A stretch of DNA of 64,000 nucleotides from Actinomycetospora endophytica (lineage in GTDB: Bacteria > Actinomycetota > Actinomycetes > Mycobacteriales > Pseudonocardiaceae), in assembly GCF_021026375.1 (NCBI RefSeq), contig NZ_JAJNDB010000002.1, positions 682,001-746,000 on the forward strand. The letters are read 5' to 3'. Positions within the stretch are counted from its first letter, which is position 1. Each line of letters begins with the position of its first letter. The notes under the pieces were generated by a model. It worked only from the letters and a program-made list of their open reading frames with translations, had not been told where the DNA came from and did no database searches. Shown here piece by piece: positions 8,000-15,112 of the stretch. The translations under genes and the position numbers were made by a program.

Positions 8000-9778
8000 C
8001 TAGGCGTGCTCGGCGGTGCCCGCCGGCAGGGGACGGGGTGCGGGCGACGGTGCGGCGGGGCCCGGCCGCGACGCGGCGCCGGCCAGGTCGAGGTCCCGGA
8101 CGAGAGGGCCGCCGCCCCCGAGGTGCTCGGCGTGCGTGTTCCCGAGGGCCCGGACCACGAGCAGGTACGGGTGCCCCGGGCCGGTGGCGACGAGCGCGTA
8201 GCGGCCCTCGGTGTCCGTGGTGGCCCGGCCCAGCTGGCCGCCGCCGTCGCTGACGACGGTCACCGTGGCGCCCGCGGCGGGGCGGCCGCCGTGGCGCACC
8301 ACCCCGCGGACCAGGACGGGACGACCCGTCGTCGGGACCTCCTCGGTGCCCTCGGCGGCCTCGGGCTTCGCGACGGCTGCGGCGGGAGCCGAGGCCGGCG
8401 CCGCCCGTCGGGGGACGAAGCCCATGATCGCCAGCGCGACGAGGGCGGCCGCCGCGCCGAGCAGCATGACCAGCACGAACGCGCCCTCGGTCGGGGCGCC
8501 CGCCGAGGTCACCAGCGAGGCCAGCAGGACGCCCGCGATCGCGCTGGCGAACGAGGTGCCGAGCGCCCGCATGAGGTTGTTGAGGCTGTTCGCCGCGGCG
8601 GTCTGCTCCACCGGCACCGCGGCCATGATCAGCGAGGGCATCGCACCGTAGGCCAGCCCGATGCCGCACGCGATGACGATCGAGCTGATCAGCAGCTGCC
8701 AGACCGCGCCGTGGAACGCGGCGCCCACGCCGTACCCGACGGCGACGACCACCGCGCCGACCATGAGCGTCGTCCGCGGTCCGGCCGCCGCGCTGATCCG
8801 CGCGGAGATCGGGGACATCGCCATCATGCAGAGCCCGCCGGGGGCGAGGACCAGGCCGGCGACGATGATCGACTGGCCGAGCCCGTAGCCGGTCGAGGCG
8901 GGCAGCTGGAGCAGCTGCGGATAGACCAGCGACATCGCGAACATCGAGAACCCGAACACCACTGAGGCGGCGTTGGTGAGCAGCACCTGGCGCCGCGCGC
9001 TCACCCGCAGGTCGACCAGCGGCTGACGGGTCCGCAGCTCCCAGGCGCCCCAGGCCAGGAGCACGACGACGGCGACCGCGAACAGCGTGATCGTCGTCGG
9101 GCTGCCCCAGCCCCAGGAGCTGCCCTTCGAGACCGCGAGCAGCAGGGACACCAGGGCGACGGCGAGCCCGACCGCCCCGACCAGGTCGAACCGTCCGCCC
9201 GCCCGCTGCGCCGACTCGGGGACGAGCGCGAGCACCCCGACGAGGACGACGACGCCGAGTCCGGCCGCGGCCCAGAACAGCACGTGCCAGTCCGCGGTCT
9301 GGGCGATGATCGCCGCGAGCGGCAGGCCGAGTGCGCCGCCGACGCCGAGCGAGGCGCTCATCAGCGCGGTCGCCGAGCCGAGGCGTTCGGGCGGCAGCTC
9401 GTCGCGCATCAGGCTGATCCCGAGCGGGATCAGGCCGGTGGACAGGCCCTGCAGCGCCCGCCCGACGATCAGCGGGATCAGCGACTGCGACAGTGCGGCC
9501 ACCACCGAGCCGGCGATGAGCATGACCAGGCAGAACAGCATCATCCGCCGCTTGCCGACCATGTCGGCCAGGCGCCCGACGACGGGGGTCGCCACCGCCG
9601 CCGTCAGCAGCGTCGCCGTGACGATCCAGGCGGTGTCGGCGGCCGAGGCCCCGAGCAGCCGGGGGAACTGCGGCACCAGGGGGACCACGAGCGTCTGCTG
9701 GAGCGACACCGTGATGCCGGCGAGGGCGAGCACGGCGACGAAGATCGGCGCGCGGGCCGGCGCGGCGGGTGGGGACAT
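8000..9778 (-). CDS. DHA2-type MFS exporter with C-terminal carboxypeptidase-regulatory-like domain
   Basis: A 592-residue transporter. The first ~460 residues form 12-14 hydrophobic segments with the MFS motif A-type loop GRLADMVGKRR and a drug-pump-like helix (GRALQGLSTGLIPLGISLM). After the last helix a soluble tail of about 115 residues contains VRGVVRHGGRPAAGATVTVV and DTEGRYALVATG, the pattern of a small Ig/transthyretin-like carboxypeptidase regulatory domain. That tail is unusual on an MFS protein and recurs on the pump at 38860-40641. ATG 9778 has GGAG seven bases upstream. It is divergent from a TetR gene, so regulated efflux of a small molecule is likely. Confidence 0.85.
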   Translation of the reverse strand: MSPPAAPARAPIFVAVLALAGITVSLQQTLVVPLVPQFPRLLGASAADTAWIVTATLLTAAVATPVVGRLADMVGKRRMMLFCLVMLIAGSVVAALSQSLIPLIVGRALQGLSTGLIPLGISLMRDELPPERLGSATALMSASLGVGGALGLPLAAIIAQTADWHVLFWAAAGLGVVVLVGVLALVPESAQRAGGRFDLVGAVGLAVALVSLLLAVSKGSSWGWGSPTTITLFAVAVVVLLAWGAWELRTRQPLVDLRVSARRQVLLTNAASVVFGFSMFAMSLVYPQLLQLPASTGYGLGQSIIVAGLVLAPGGLCMMAMSPISARISAAAGPRTTLMVGAVVVAVGYGVGAAFHGAVWQLLISSIVIACGIGLAYGAMPSLIMAAVPVEQTAAANSLNNLMRALGTSFASAIAGVLLASLVTSAGAPTEGAFVLVMLLGAAAALVALAIMGFVPRRAAPASAPAAAVAKPEAAEGTEEVPTTGRPVLVRGVVRHGGRPAAGATVTVVSDGGGQLGRATTDTEGRYALVATGPGHPYLLVVRALGNTHAEHLGGGGPLVRDLDLAGAASRPGPAAPSPAPRPLPAGTAEHA

Positions 9779-9826
9779 CGGGCAGCTCCGGGGGTGGGGG
9801 AGCGGTGCTGACACCGCTAATCTAAA

Positions 9827-9838
9827 TCAATCGATTGA
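9827..9838. promoter_or_regulatory. candidate operator, perfect palindrome TCAATCGATTGA
   Basis: A perfect 12-bp palindrome in an AT-richer patch between the divergent MFS pump and TetR genes. It lies about 50 bp from the pump start codon, where the pump promoter is expected, and is the likely binding site of the TetR at 9896. Confidence 0.55.
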
Positions 9839-9895
9839 GAGAAACGAGTGGGGTGGCTGCCCCGTCGTCGAGTGCCGGGGAGGAGGATCGCCGCC

Positions 9896-10546
9896 GTGCC
9901 CGCGAAGGCCCGTACCGAGCGCAACGTCGCGACCCGGGAACGCATCCTGGACGCCGCCGAGCGGCTCTTCGCCGAGCACGGCGTCTGGGCGGTCTCCAGC
10001 CGGCAGGTCGCCCAGGAGGCCGGGCAGGGCAACACCGCCGTCGTCGGCTACCACTTCGGGACGAAGGTCGACCTCGTGCGCGCGATCGTCGCCCGCCACT
10101 CGGGCCCGATCGCGCGCTCCCGGGAGCGGATGCTGGCCGCGGTCGAGGGCAGCACCGACGTGCGCGACTGGGTCGGCTGCCTGGTCCGCCCGAACGCCGA
10201 GCACCTGGCGACCCTCGGGGTGCCGAGCTGGTTCGCCCGCTTCGGCGCGCAGGTCGCGACCGACCCCACGCTGCGCGAGGCGATGACCTCCCGGGCCCTC
10301 GACGAGCCGACGCTGCGGCGCATCGTCGACGGGCTCGACGCGTGCCTGCCCGCGCTGCCGCCCGAGGTGCGGCGCGAGCGTGAGGAGATCAGTCGGCTCC
10401 TGCTGGTCGGGCACTTCGCCGAGCGCGAGCGGGCGGTGGCCGAGGGCCGCCCCACTGCCCGCGCCGGCTGGGCGGACGCGGCGACCGGGCTCGTCGACGC
10501 CGTCGTCGGCGTCTGGCTCGCGCCGGTCACCGCGACCGGGAGCTGA
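9896..10546 (+). CDS. TetR/AcrR family transcriptional regulator
   Basis: A 216-residue regulator with HTH text RERILDAAERLFAEHGVWAV and QGNTAVVGYHFGTKVDLVRA. GTG at 9896 has AGGAGG nine bases upstream, which decides the start over the longer frame from 9848. It is divergent from the MFS exporter (9778) with a palindrome between, so pump repression and autoregulation are the simplest reading. The 3' end faces the micro-gene at 10551-10613, only four bases away, so transcription from there would run antisense to this gene. Confidence 0.88.
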   Translation: MPAKARTERNVATRERILDAAERLFAEHGVWAVSSRQVAQEAGQGNTAVVGYHFGTKVDLVRAIVARHSGPIARSRERMLAAVEGSTDVRDWVGCLVRPNAEHLATLGVPSWFARFGAQVATDPTLREAMTSRALDEPTLRRIVDGLDACLPALPPEVRREREEISRLLLVGHFAERERAVAEGRPTARAGWADAATGLVDAVVGVWLAPVTATGS

Positions 10547-10550
10547 CTCC

Positions 10551-10613
10551 TCACCACCGCACGTGCAGGGTCATCGGTGGGCAGGTGTCGGTCTCGCTCT
10601 CGGTGGTGGTCAC
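10551..10613 (-). CDS. 20-residue micro-ORF with strong ribosome site, divergent from a TetR gene
   Basis: GTG at 10613 opens a frame of 20 codons ending TGA (TTTESETDTCPPMTLHVRW after the start). GAGGAG (10619-10624) lies five bases upstream, an excellent ribosome site, and an inverted repeat (10646-10662) sits just behind it, so expression control is apparent. I do not recognise the peptide. Its single Cys, Pro-Pro and C-terminal HVRW could suit a RiPP precursor, a leader peptide or the first codons of a lost gene; no modifying enzyme or downstream gene follows, as the TetR gene at 9896-10546 occupies the next bases on the other strand. Confidence 0.5.
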   Translation of the reverse strand: MTTTESETDTCPPMTLHVRW

Positions 10614-10645
10614 GGTGGCTCCTCGGGACAGGTCGATGCTCAATA

Positions 10646-10662
10646 ATGGCAAATAGTGCCAT
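10646..10662. promoter_or_regulatory. candidate TetR operator (ATGGCA-N5-TGCCAT)
   Basis: A perfect 6-bp inverted repeat with the 5-bp spacer AATAG lies between the micro-ORF and the TetR gene at 10762. The surrounding 40 bases are AT-rich compared with the rest of the window, as expected for promoter DNA. The sequence CAATAATGGC at its edge recurs upstream of the MFS gene at 38860. Confidence 0.55.
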
Positions 10663-10761
10663 AAAGGCGCTGAGAGACGCATCTCGTTGGTCGTGCGTGA
10701 CCCGGGGTCTAACCTGACGCGGCGTGTCATCACGGCAGTCGAGGACGTCGGGAGGCGGTCG

Positions 10762-11424
10762 ATGAGCGAGACGGCGCTCGAGTCGCAGGCCCGCCCGCGC
10801 GGACGCCGCCCGATGAGCGAGCGCCGCCGCTGGCTGCAGCGCCTGGAGATCTCCCGTGAGGCCGTCCGGCTGTTCCGGGAGCGCGGCGTCGCCGAGACGA
10901 CCGGCGAGGACATCGCCGACGCCGTCGGGCTCTCGGTGCGCACCCTGTGGCGCTACTTCCGCAGCAAGGAGAGCTGCGTGGAGCCGGTGCTCTCGCTGAC
11001 CACCGACGCGTTCGTCGACACCCTGCGCCGCTGGCCGTCGGGGAGCTCGCTCGAGGAGCACCTGGTCGCCGACCACCGGATGCGCGACCAGGTCTCGCCC
11101 GCCGACGGCGACGCCACCCTCGCCGTCGTCGCGATGTCGCGGCGCGAGCCCGCGCTGCGGGCGCTGTGGCTCGTGGTCTACGAGCGGGCGGAGCCGGTGC
11201 TCGCACAGGTCGTCGCCGACCGGCTGGGGCGCTCGCCGGAGGACCTCGCCGTCCGGGTGCAGGCCGCGACCCTCGCCGCCGCGCTGCGGATCACCACCGA
11301 GGACCTCGCGGCCGATCTCGCGGACGGCCGGGCGCGTTCCGACGACGAGGGCGGTGCGCGGCTCTCGGAGGCGGTCCGGGCGGCGACCCACGGTGTGCTG
11401 GGGGACGAACCTCCGTCGGCCTGA
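10762..11424 (+). CDS. TetR/AcrR family transcriptional regulator
   Basis: A 220-residue regulator with an HTH reading REAVRLFRERGVAETTGEDI and VRTLWRYFRSKESC. ATG at 10762 is preceded by GGAGG seven bases upstream. The Arg-rich N-terminal extension (ARPRGRRPMSERRRW) may contact DNA. Its only divergent neighbour is the 20-codon micro-ORF, separated by an inverted repeat; the alpha/beta hydrolase 28 bases downstream on the same strand could also be part of its regulon. Confidence 0.88.
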   Translation: MSETALESQARPRGRRPMSERRRWLQRLEISREAVRLFRERGVAETTGEDIADAVGLSVRTLWRYFRSKESCVEPVLSLTTDAFVDTLRRWPSGSSLEEHLVADHRMRDQVSPADGDATLAVVAMSRREPALRALWLVVYERAEPVLAQVVADRLGRSPEDLAVRVQAATLAAALRITTEDLAADLADGRARSDDEGGARLSEAVRAATHGVLGDEPPSA

Positions 11425-11452
11425 GACGGGGTGATGCGCCAGGATGCCGCGC

Positions 11453-12214
11453 ATGACCGTCGTCCTCGTCCACGGCAATCCCGAGACCGCCGCCGTCTGG
11501 GACCCGCTCGTCACCGCCCTCGCCGACCGGGGCGTCGACGACGTGGTCCGACTGTCCCCGCCGGGCTTCGGCGCTCCGGTCCCGGACGGGTTCGCGGCCA
11601 CCGTCGACGGCTACCGCGACTGGCTGCTCGCCGAGCTGGCCGCGCTCGACGGGCCGATCGACCTGGTCGGGCACGACTGGGGCGGCGGCCACGTCGGGAC
11701 CGCGCTGATGGAGCGCCCGGAGATCGTGCGGAGCTGGGCGAACGACATTCTCAGCGTGTTCGACCCGGACTACGTCTGGCACGACCTCGCGCAGGCCTGG
11801 CAGACCCCCGAGGTCGGCGAGGAGCAGATCGCCGGGCTGCTCGGTGGAACGCAGCAGGAGAAGGTCGCCCGCATGGGTGCTCTGGGGATCGCGCCGGACG
11901 TCGCCGGGCGCATCGCCCCCGGCTGGAACGAGGACATGCAGGCCTGTGTGCTGCGGCTCTACCGGGACGCCGCCCAGCCCGCGATCGGCCGCCGCGGGGA
12001 GGCGCTGGGCCGGTTGAGCGCCCGACCCGGGCTCGCGATCCTCGCCACCGAGGACCACTACGTCGGCGACGATGCGATGCGGCGCCGGGCCGCGGCGCGC
12101 GCGGGGGCCGAGGTCGCGGTGCTCGAGGGGCTCGGGCACTGGTGGATGGTCGAGGACCCGGCGCGCGGGGCCGAGGTCCTGACCGACTTCTGGAACGGTC
12201 TGGCCGGGCACTGA
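11453..12214 (+). CDS. alpha/beta hydrolase, epoxide hydrolase/haloalkane dehalogenase-like
   Basis: A 253-residue hydrolase. The oxyanion-hole loop VLVHGNPETAAVW near the N-terminus and the nucleophile elbow GHDWGGGH, with Asp about residue 75 in place of Ser, are typical of epoxide hydrolases and haloalkane dehalogenases. The acid residue is probably in LAILATEDHYVGDD and the catalytic His in GLGHWWMVEDP. I start at ATG 11453 because AGG lies nine bases before it; ATG 11444 would add three residues. It lies directly after a TetR gene on the same strand, so they may be co-transcribed. Confidence 0.8.
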   Translation: MTVVLVHGNPETAAVWDPLVTALADRGVDDVVRLSPPGFGAPVPDGFAATVDGYRDWLLAELAALDGPIDLVGHDWGGGHVGTALMERPEIVRSWANDILSVFDPDYVWHDLAQAWQTPEVGEEQIAGLLGGTQQEKVARMGALGIAPDVAGRIAPGWNEDMQACVLRLYRDAAQPAIGRRGEALGRLSARPGLAILATEDHYVGDDAMRRRAAARAGAEVAVLEGLGHWWMVEDPARGAEVLTDFWNGLAGH

Positions 12215-12271
12215 CGTCCCGGGGATGGTGGGTGCAGCCCAGCTGCACCGTCGCCGCACCGGAGGCCCGTC

Positions 12272-13153
12272 ATGCCCAAGGAGATCCTCGTCAGCTACGG
12301 GGTCGACATCGACGCCGTCGGGGGGTGGCTCGGCTCGTACGGCGGGGAGAACTCGCCGGGTGACATCTCCCGCGGGCTCTTCGCCGGCGAGGTCGGCGTG
12401 CCGCGGATCCTGGAGCTGTTCCGGCGCGCCGGCCTGCGCCAGACCTTCTTCTGGCCGGGGCACTCGATCGAGACGTTCCCGGCCGAGTTCGACGCGTGCG
12501 TCGCCGCGGGCCACGAGATCGGGGTGCACGGCTACAGCCACGAGAACCCGATCGCGATGTCGCGGCAGCAGGAGTCGGACGTGCTCGACCACTGCATCGG
12601 GCTGATCGAGGGCCGGACCGGAACGCGGCCGACCGGCTACGTCGCGCCGTGGTGGGAGTTCTCGCCGATCACCAACGAGCTGGTCCTCGACCGTGGCCTG
12701 ACCTACGACCACTCGCTGATGCACGACGACTTCACGCCCTACTACGTCCGCGTCGGCGACTCCTGGACGAAGATCGACCTGGACGCCGACGCCGCGGAGT
12801 GGATGAAGCCGCTGCAGCGCGGCGAGGAGACCGACCTCATCGAGCTGCCGGCCAACTGGTACCTCGACGACCTGCCGCCGATGATGTTCATCAAGGGCAG
12901 CCCGAACTCGCACGGCTTCGTCAACCCGCGCGACATCGAGGCGCTCTGGCGCGACCAGTTCGACTGGGTCTACCGGGAGCACGACTACGCGGTCTTCACC
13001 ATGACGATCCACCCCGACGTCTCCGGGCGCCCGCAGGTGCTGCTCATGCACGAGCGGCTGATCGAGTACATCAACTCGCACGAGGGCGTGCGGTGGGCGA
13101 CGTTCGACGAGATCGCGAACGACTTCGCGCGTCGGTCGCCGCGGCGGTCCTGA
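12272..13153 (+). CDS. HP0310/PgdA-type polysaccharide deacetylase family protein
   Basis: A 293-residue NodB-fold hydrolase that closely resembles the conserved family of Helicobacter HP0310 (PgdA), both in length and in signature text ([79 protein letters not shown]). Candidate metal ligands are an Asp in YGVDID (residue 12 or 14) and His86 and His90 (VHGYSHENP). No signal peptide is present, so it acts in the cytoplasm unless exported otherwise; for this family both peptidoglycan deacetylation and cyclic amide/imide hydrolysis have been proposed. GGAGG six bases upstream supports the ATG. Confidence 0.85.
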   Translation: MPKEILVSYGVDIDAVGGWLGSYGGENSPGDISRGLFAGEVGVPRILELFRRAGLRQTFFWPGHSIETFPAEFDACVAAGHEIGVHGYSHENPIAMSRQQESDVLDHCIGLIEGRTGTRPTGYVAPWWEFSPITNELVLDRGLTYDHSLMHDDFTPYYVRVGDSWTKIDLDADAAEWMKPLQRGEETDLIELPANWYLDDLPPMMFIKGSPNSHGFVNPRDIEALWRDQFDWVYREHDYAVFTMTIHPDVSGRPQVLLMHERLIEYINSHEGVRWATFDEIANDFARRSPRRS

Positions 13154-13161
13154 TCCCGGCG

Positions 13162-14289
13162 TCAGGACCCGTCGTCGTCGCCGAAGACCCGAACCATGCC
13201 GCGGGGTGCATCGTCGGCGAGCATGACCTCGAACATCTCGAGGCCGTCCTCGGTGGCGGCGGCCCGGGCGACCATCGCCCGCTCGTGCTCGGCGAGAGCG
13301 GCCTCGACGTCGTCGGGATGCCCGGCCAGGAGTCGGGCGAGCTCGGCGCCGTCGAACATCGCCAGGTTGGCGCCCTCCCCGTTCGGCGGCACGAGGTGGG
13401 CGGCGTCGCCGAGCAGGGTCACCCCCGGCACCCGGTCCCACCGGTGCCCGACCGGCAGCGTCAGGAAGGGCCGCGGCACCGGCGGGGTGTCGGTGTCGGT
13501 GATCAGTGCGGTGAGCTCGGGCGCCCAGCCCTCGAACTCCGCGACGACCTGCGCGGCCGCGGCGGCCGGATCGTCGAAGTCGATGCCGCCCAGCCAGTCC
13601 TGGGGCTTCCGCAGCTGCGCGTAGACGTGCAGGGTCCCGCGGCTCTCCCGATGGGCCAGGAACCCCTTGCCCGGACCCAGCGCCATCAGCGACCCGCCGC
13701 CGACCAGCGCGGCCGCCGCAGGGTGGCGGGTGTCGGCGTCGAGCAGGAACGTCTCGACGGTCGAGATGCCGGCGTACTCGGGCATGGCGTCGGAGAGGAG
13801 CGGGCGAACCCGTGACCACGCGCCGTCCGCGCCGACCAGCACGCTCGTCGTGACGGTGGTCCCGTCGGTGAAGCCCACCTCGTGGCGCCCGCCGCCGAGG
13901 GGGCGCACCCCGCTGACCTTGTGGCCCCAGCGGACGGTGCCGGGCTCGAGCGAGTCGAGCAGGAGCCGTCGCAGGTCGCCGCGCTGCACCTCCGGACGGT
14001 CGCCCTCGCCGTCGTCGGGCCGGTCGAGCCAGACGGTCCCCTCCCGGTCGAGGACCCGGTAGGACTGGCGGCCGGGCAGGACGAGGCCGCGGAACCCATC
14101 GACCAGGCCGGCCGCCTCGAGGGCCGGTTCGCCGTTCCACGGATGGATGTCGAGCAGCCCGCCCTGGGTGCGCGCGGTGGGGGAGGGCTCGGCCTCGTGG
14201 ACCGTGACCGGGACGCCGTGGACCTGCAGGACGCGAGCGAGGACCAGACCGCCCAGACCTGCGCCGATGACCGTGACCGGTGTCGTCAT
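13162..14289 (-). CDS. TetX/PHBH-type FAD-dependent monooxygenase
   Basis: A 375-residue class A flavin monooxygenase with the FAD fold VTVIGAGLGGLVLARVL, the VLVGADGAWSRVRPLL motif and the LLGDAAHLVPPNGEGANLAM motif. It is clearly a paralogue of the enzyme at 5210-6355. AGGAGGAGG lies just upstream of ATG 14289. Divergent from a TetR gene across an 86-bp gap holding two operators, it is probably an inducible hydroxylase for a xenobiotic or secondary metabolite. It converges on the deacetylase gene, eight bases away. Confidence 0.85.
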   Translation of the reverse strand: MTTPVTVIGAGLGGLVLARVLQVHGVPVTVHEAEPSPTARTQGGLLDIHPWNGEPALEAAGLVDGFRGLVLPGRQSYRVLDREGTVWLDRPDDGEGDRPEVQRGDLRRLLLDSLEPGTVRWGHKVSGVRPLGGGRHEVGFTDGTTVTTSVLVGADGAWSRVRPLLSDAMPEYAGISTVETFLLDADTRHPAAAALVGGGSLMALGPGKGFLAHRESRGTLHVYAQLRKPQDWLGGIDFDDPAAAAAQVVAEFEGWAPELTALITDTDTPPVPRPFLTLPVGHRWDRVPGVTLLGDAAHLVPPNGEGANLAMFDGAELARLLAGHPDDVEAALAEHERAMVARAAATEDGLEMFEVMLADDAPRGMVRVFGDDDGS

Positions 14290-14309
14290 GACGCCGCCTC
14301 CTCCTGAGT

Positions 14310-14326
14310 TTGGATCGCCGATCCAA
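14310..14326. promoter_or_regulatory. operator copy 1 (TTGGATC-GCC-GATCCAA)
   Basis: Perfect 7-bp arms with a 3-bp spacer. It is the exact reverse complement of copy 2 (14340-14356), with centres 30 bp apart, so the two sites lie on the same face of the helix. It lies about 20 bases upstream of the monooxygenase start, between the ribosome site and the likely -10 region. Confidence 0.7.
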
Positions 14327-14339
14327 CGGTAGCACCGAG

Positions 14340-14356
14340 TTGGATCGGCGATCCAA
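14340..14356. promoter_or_regulatory. operator copy 2 (TTGGATC-GGC-GATCCAA)
   Basis: Mirror copy of the site at 14310-14326, placed 20 bases upstream of the GTG start of the TetR gene. Two copies oriented towards the two divergent genes suggest coordinated repression and autoregulation by two TetR dimers. Confidence 0.7.
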
Positions 14357-14375
14357 AGAATGCGAGACTGTGGTC

Positions 14376-15035
14376 GTGGCACGGCGGACGGACGCACTGT
14401 CGAAGGAGCGCATCGTCGAGGTCGCGACCGGGATCCTCGATGCCGGCGGCGAGGACGCGCTGACCTTCCGCACGCTCACCACCCGCCTGAGCACCGGGTA
14501 CGGCGCGATCTACCACCACGTCGCGAACAAGGGGGAGCTCCTGGCGGCCGCGACCGACGAGGTCGTCTCCGGTGTGATCGCCGGGCTGGATGGGGGCGCG
14601 GACCCACGGGAGGGGCTGCGCGCGCTCGCACTCGGCCTGTTCGACGCGATCGACACCCATCCCTGGGTCGGGGCGCAGCTCGCCGCGCAGCCGTCGCGGC
14701 CTGCGCTGCTCGACGTCTACGAGCGGGTCGGCGAGCGGCTCCACGCGCTCGGGGTTCCGGAGCCGTCGCTGTTCGACGCGGCGGGCGCCCTTGTCAACTA
14801 CGTCCTGGGCGTCGCCGGCCAGAACGCGGCGAACGCCCGGGTCCTCGCCCATGACGACGCGGACCGGTCGACGTACCTCGCGACGGTCGCGGCCCAGTGG
14901 GAGGACCTCGACCCCGAGCGGTATCCGTTCGTGCGCCGGGCCGCGACGCGGTTGGCCGACCACGACGACCGGGCGCAGTTCCTCGCCGGCGTGGACCTGA
15001 TCCTGGCCGGCATCGGCGCGGTCCACGGTCGTTGA
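14376..15035 (+). CDS. TetR family transcriptional regulator (TetR_C-type)
   Basis: A 219-residue regulator beginning MARRTDALSKERIVEVATGI; the HTH continues LTTRLSTGYGAIYHHVANKGEL, which fits the classical TetR group that recognises drug-like ligands. The frame is open back to 14310, but that stretch consists of the operators, so I start at GTG 14376; GTG 14370 is an alternative. It is divergent from the flavin monooxygenase and directly precedes the hydroxylase/dioxygenase/reductase operon, so it could control either or both. Confidence 0.87.
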   Translation: MARRTDALSKERIVEVATGILDAGGEDALTFRTLTTRLSTGYGAIYHHVANKGELLAAATDEVVSGVIAGLDGGADPREGLRALALGLFDAIDTHPWVGAQLAAQPSRPALLDVYERVGERLHALGVPEPSLFDAAGALVNYVLGVAGQNAANARVLAHDDADRSTYLATVAAQWEDLDPERYPFVRRAATRLADHDDRAQFLAGVDLILAGIGAVHGR

Positions 15036-15112
15036 ACTTTCAGCGACCCTCTTCCCTCGGGGTCCGGTGCGGATCAGGATGAGGTGGTCGTCGCCGACCG
15101 TCGAGGAGCGCC

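Noticed and set aside
11291-14494. Very long minus-strand open frame of more than 1000 codons
   Set aside because: It is the high-GC shadow of TetR, hydrolase, deacetylase and monooxygenase genes in other frames; its text is Arg/Pro/Ala-rich without motifs.
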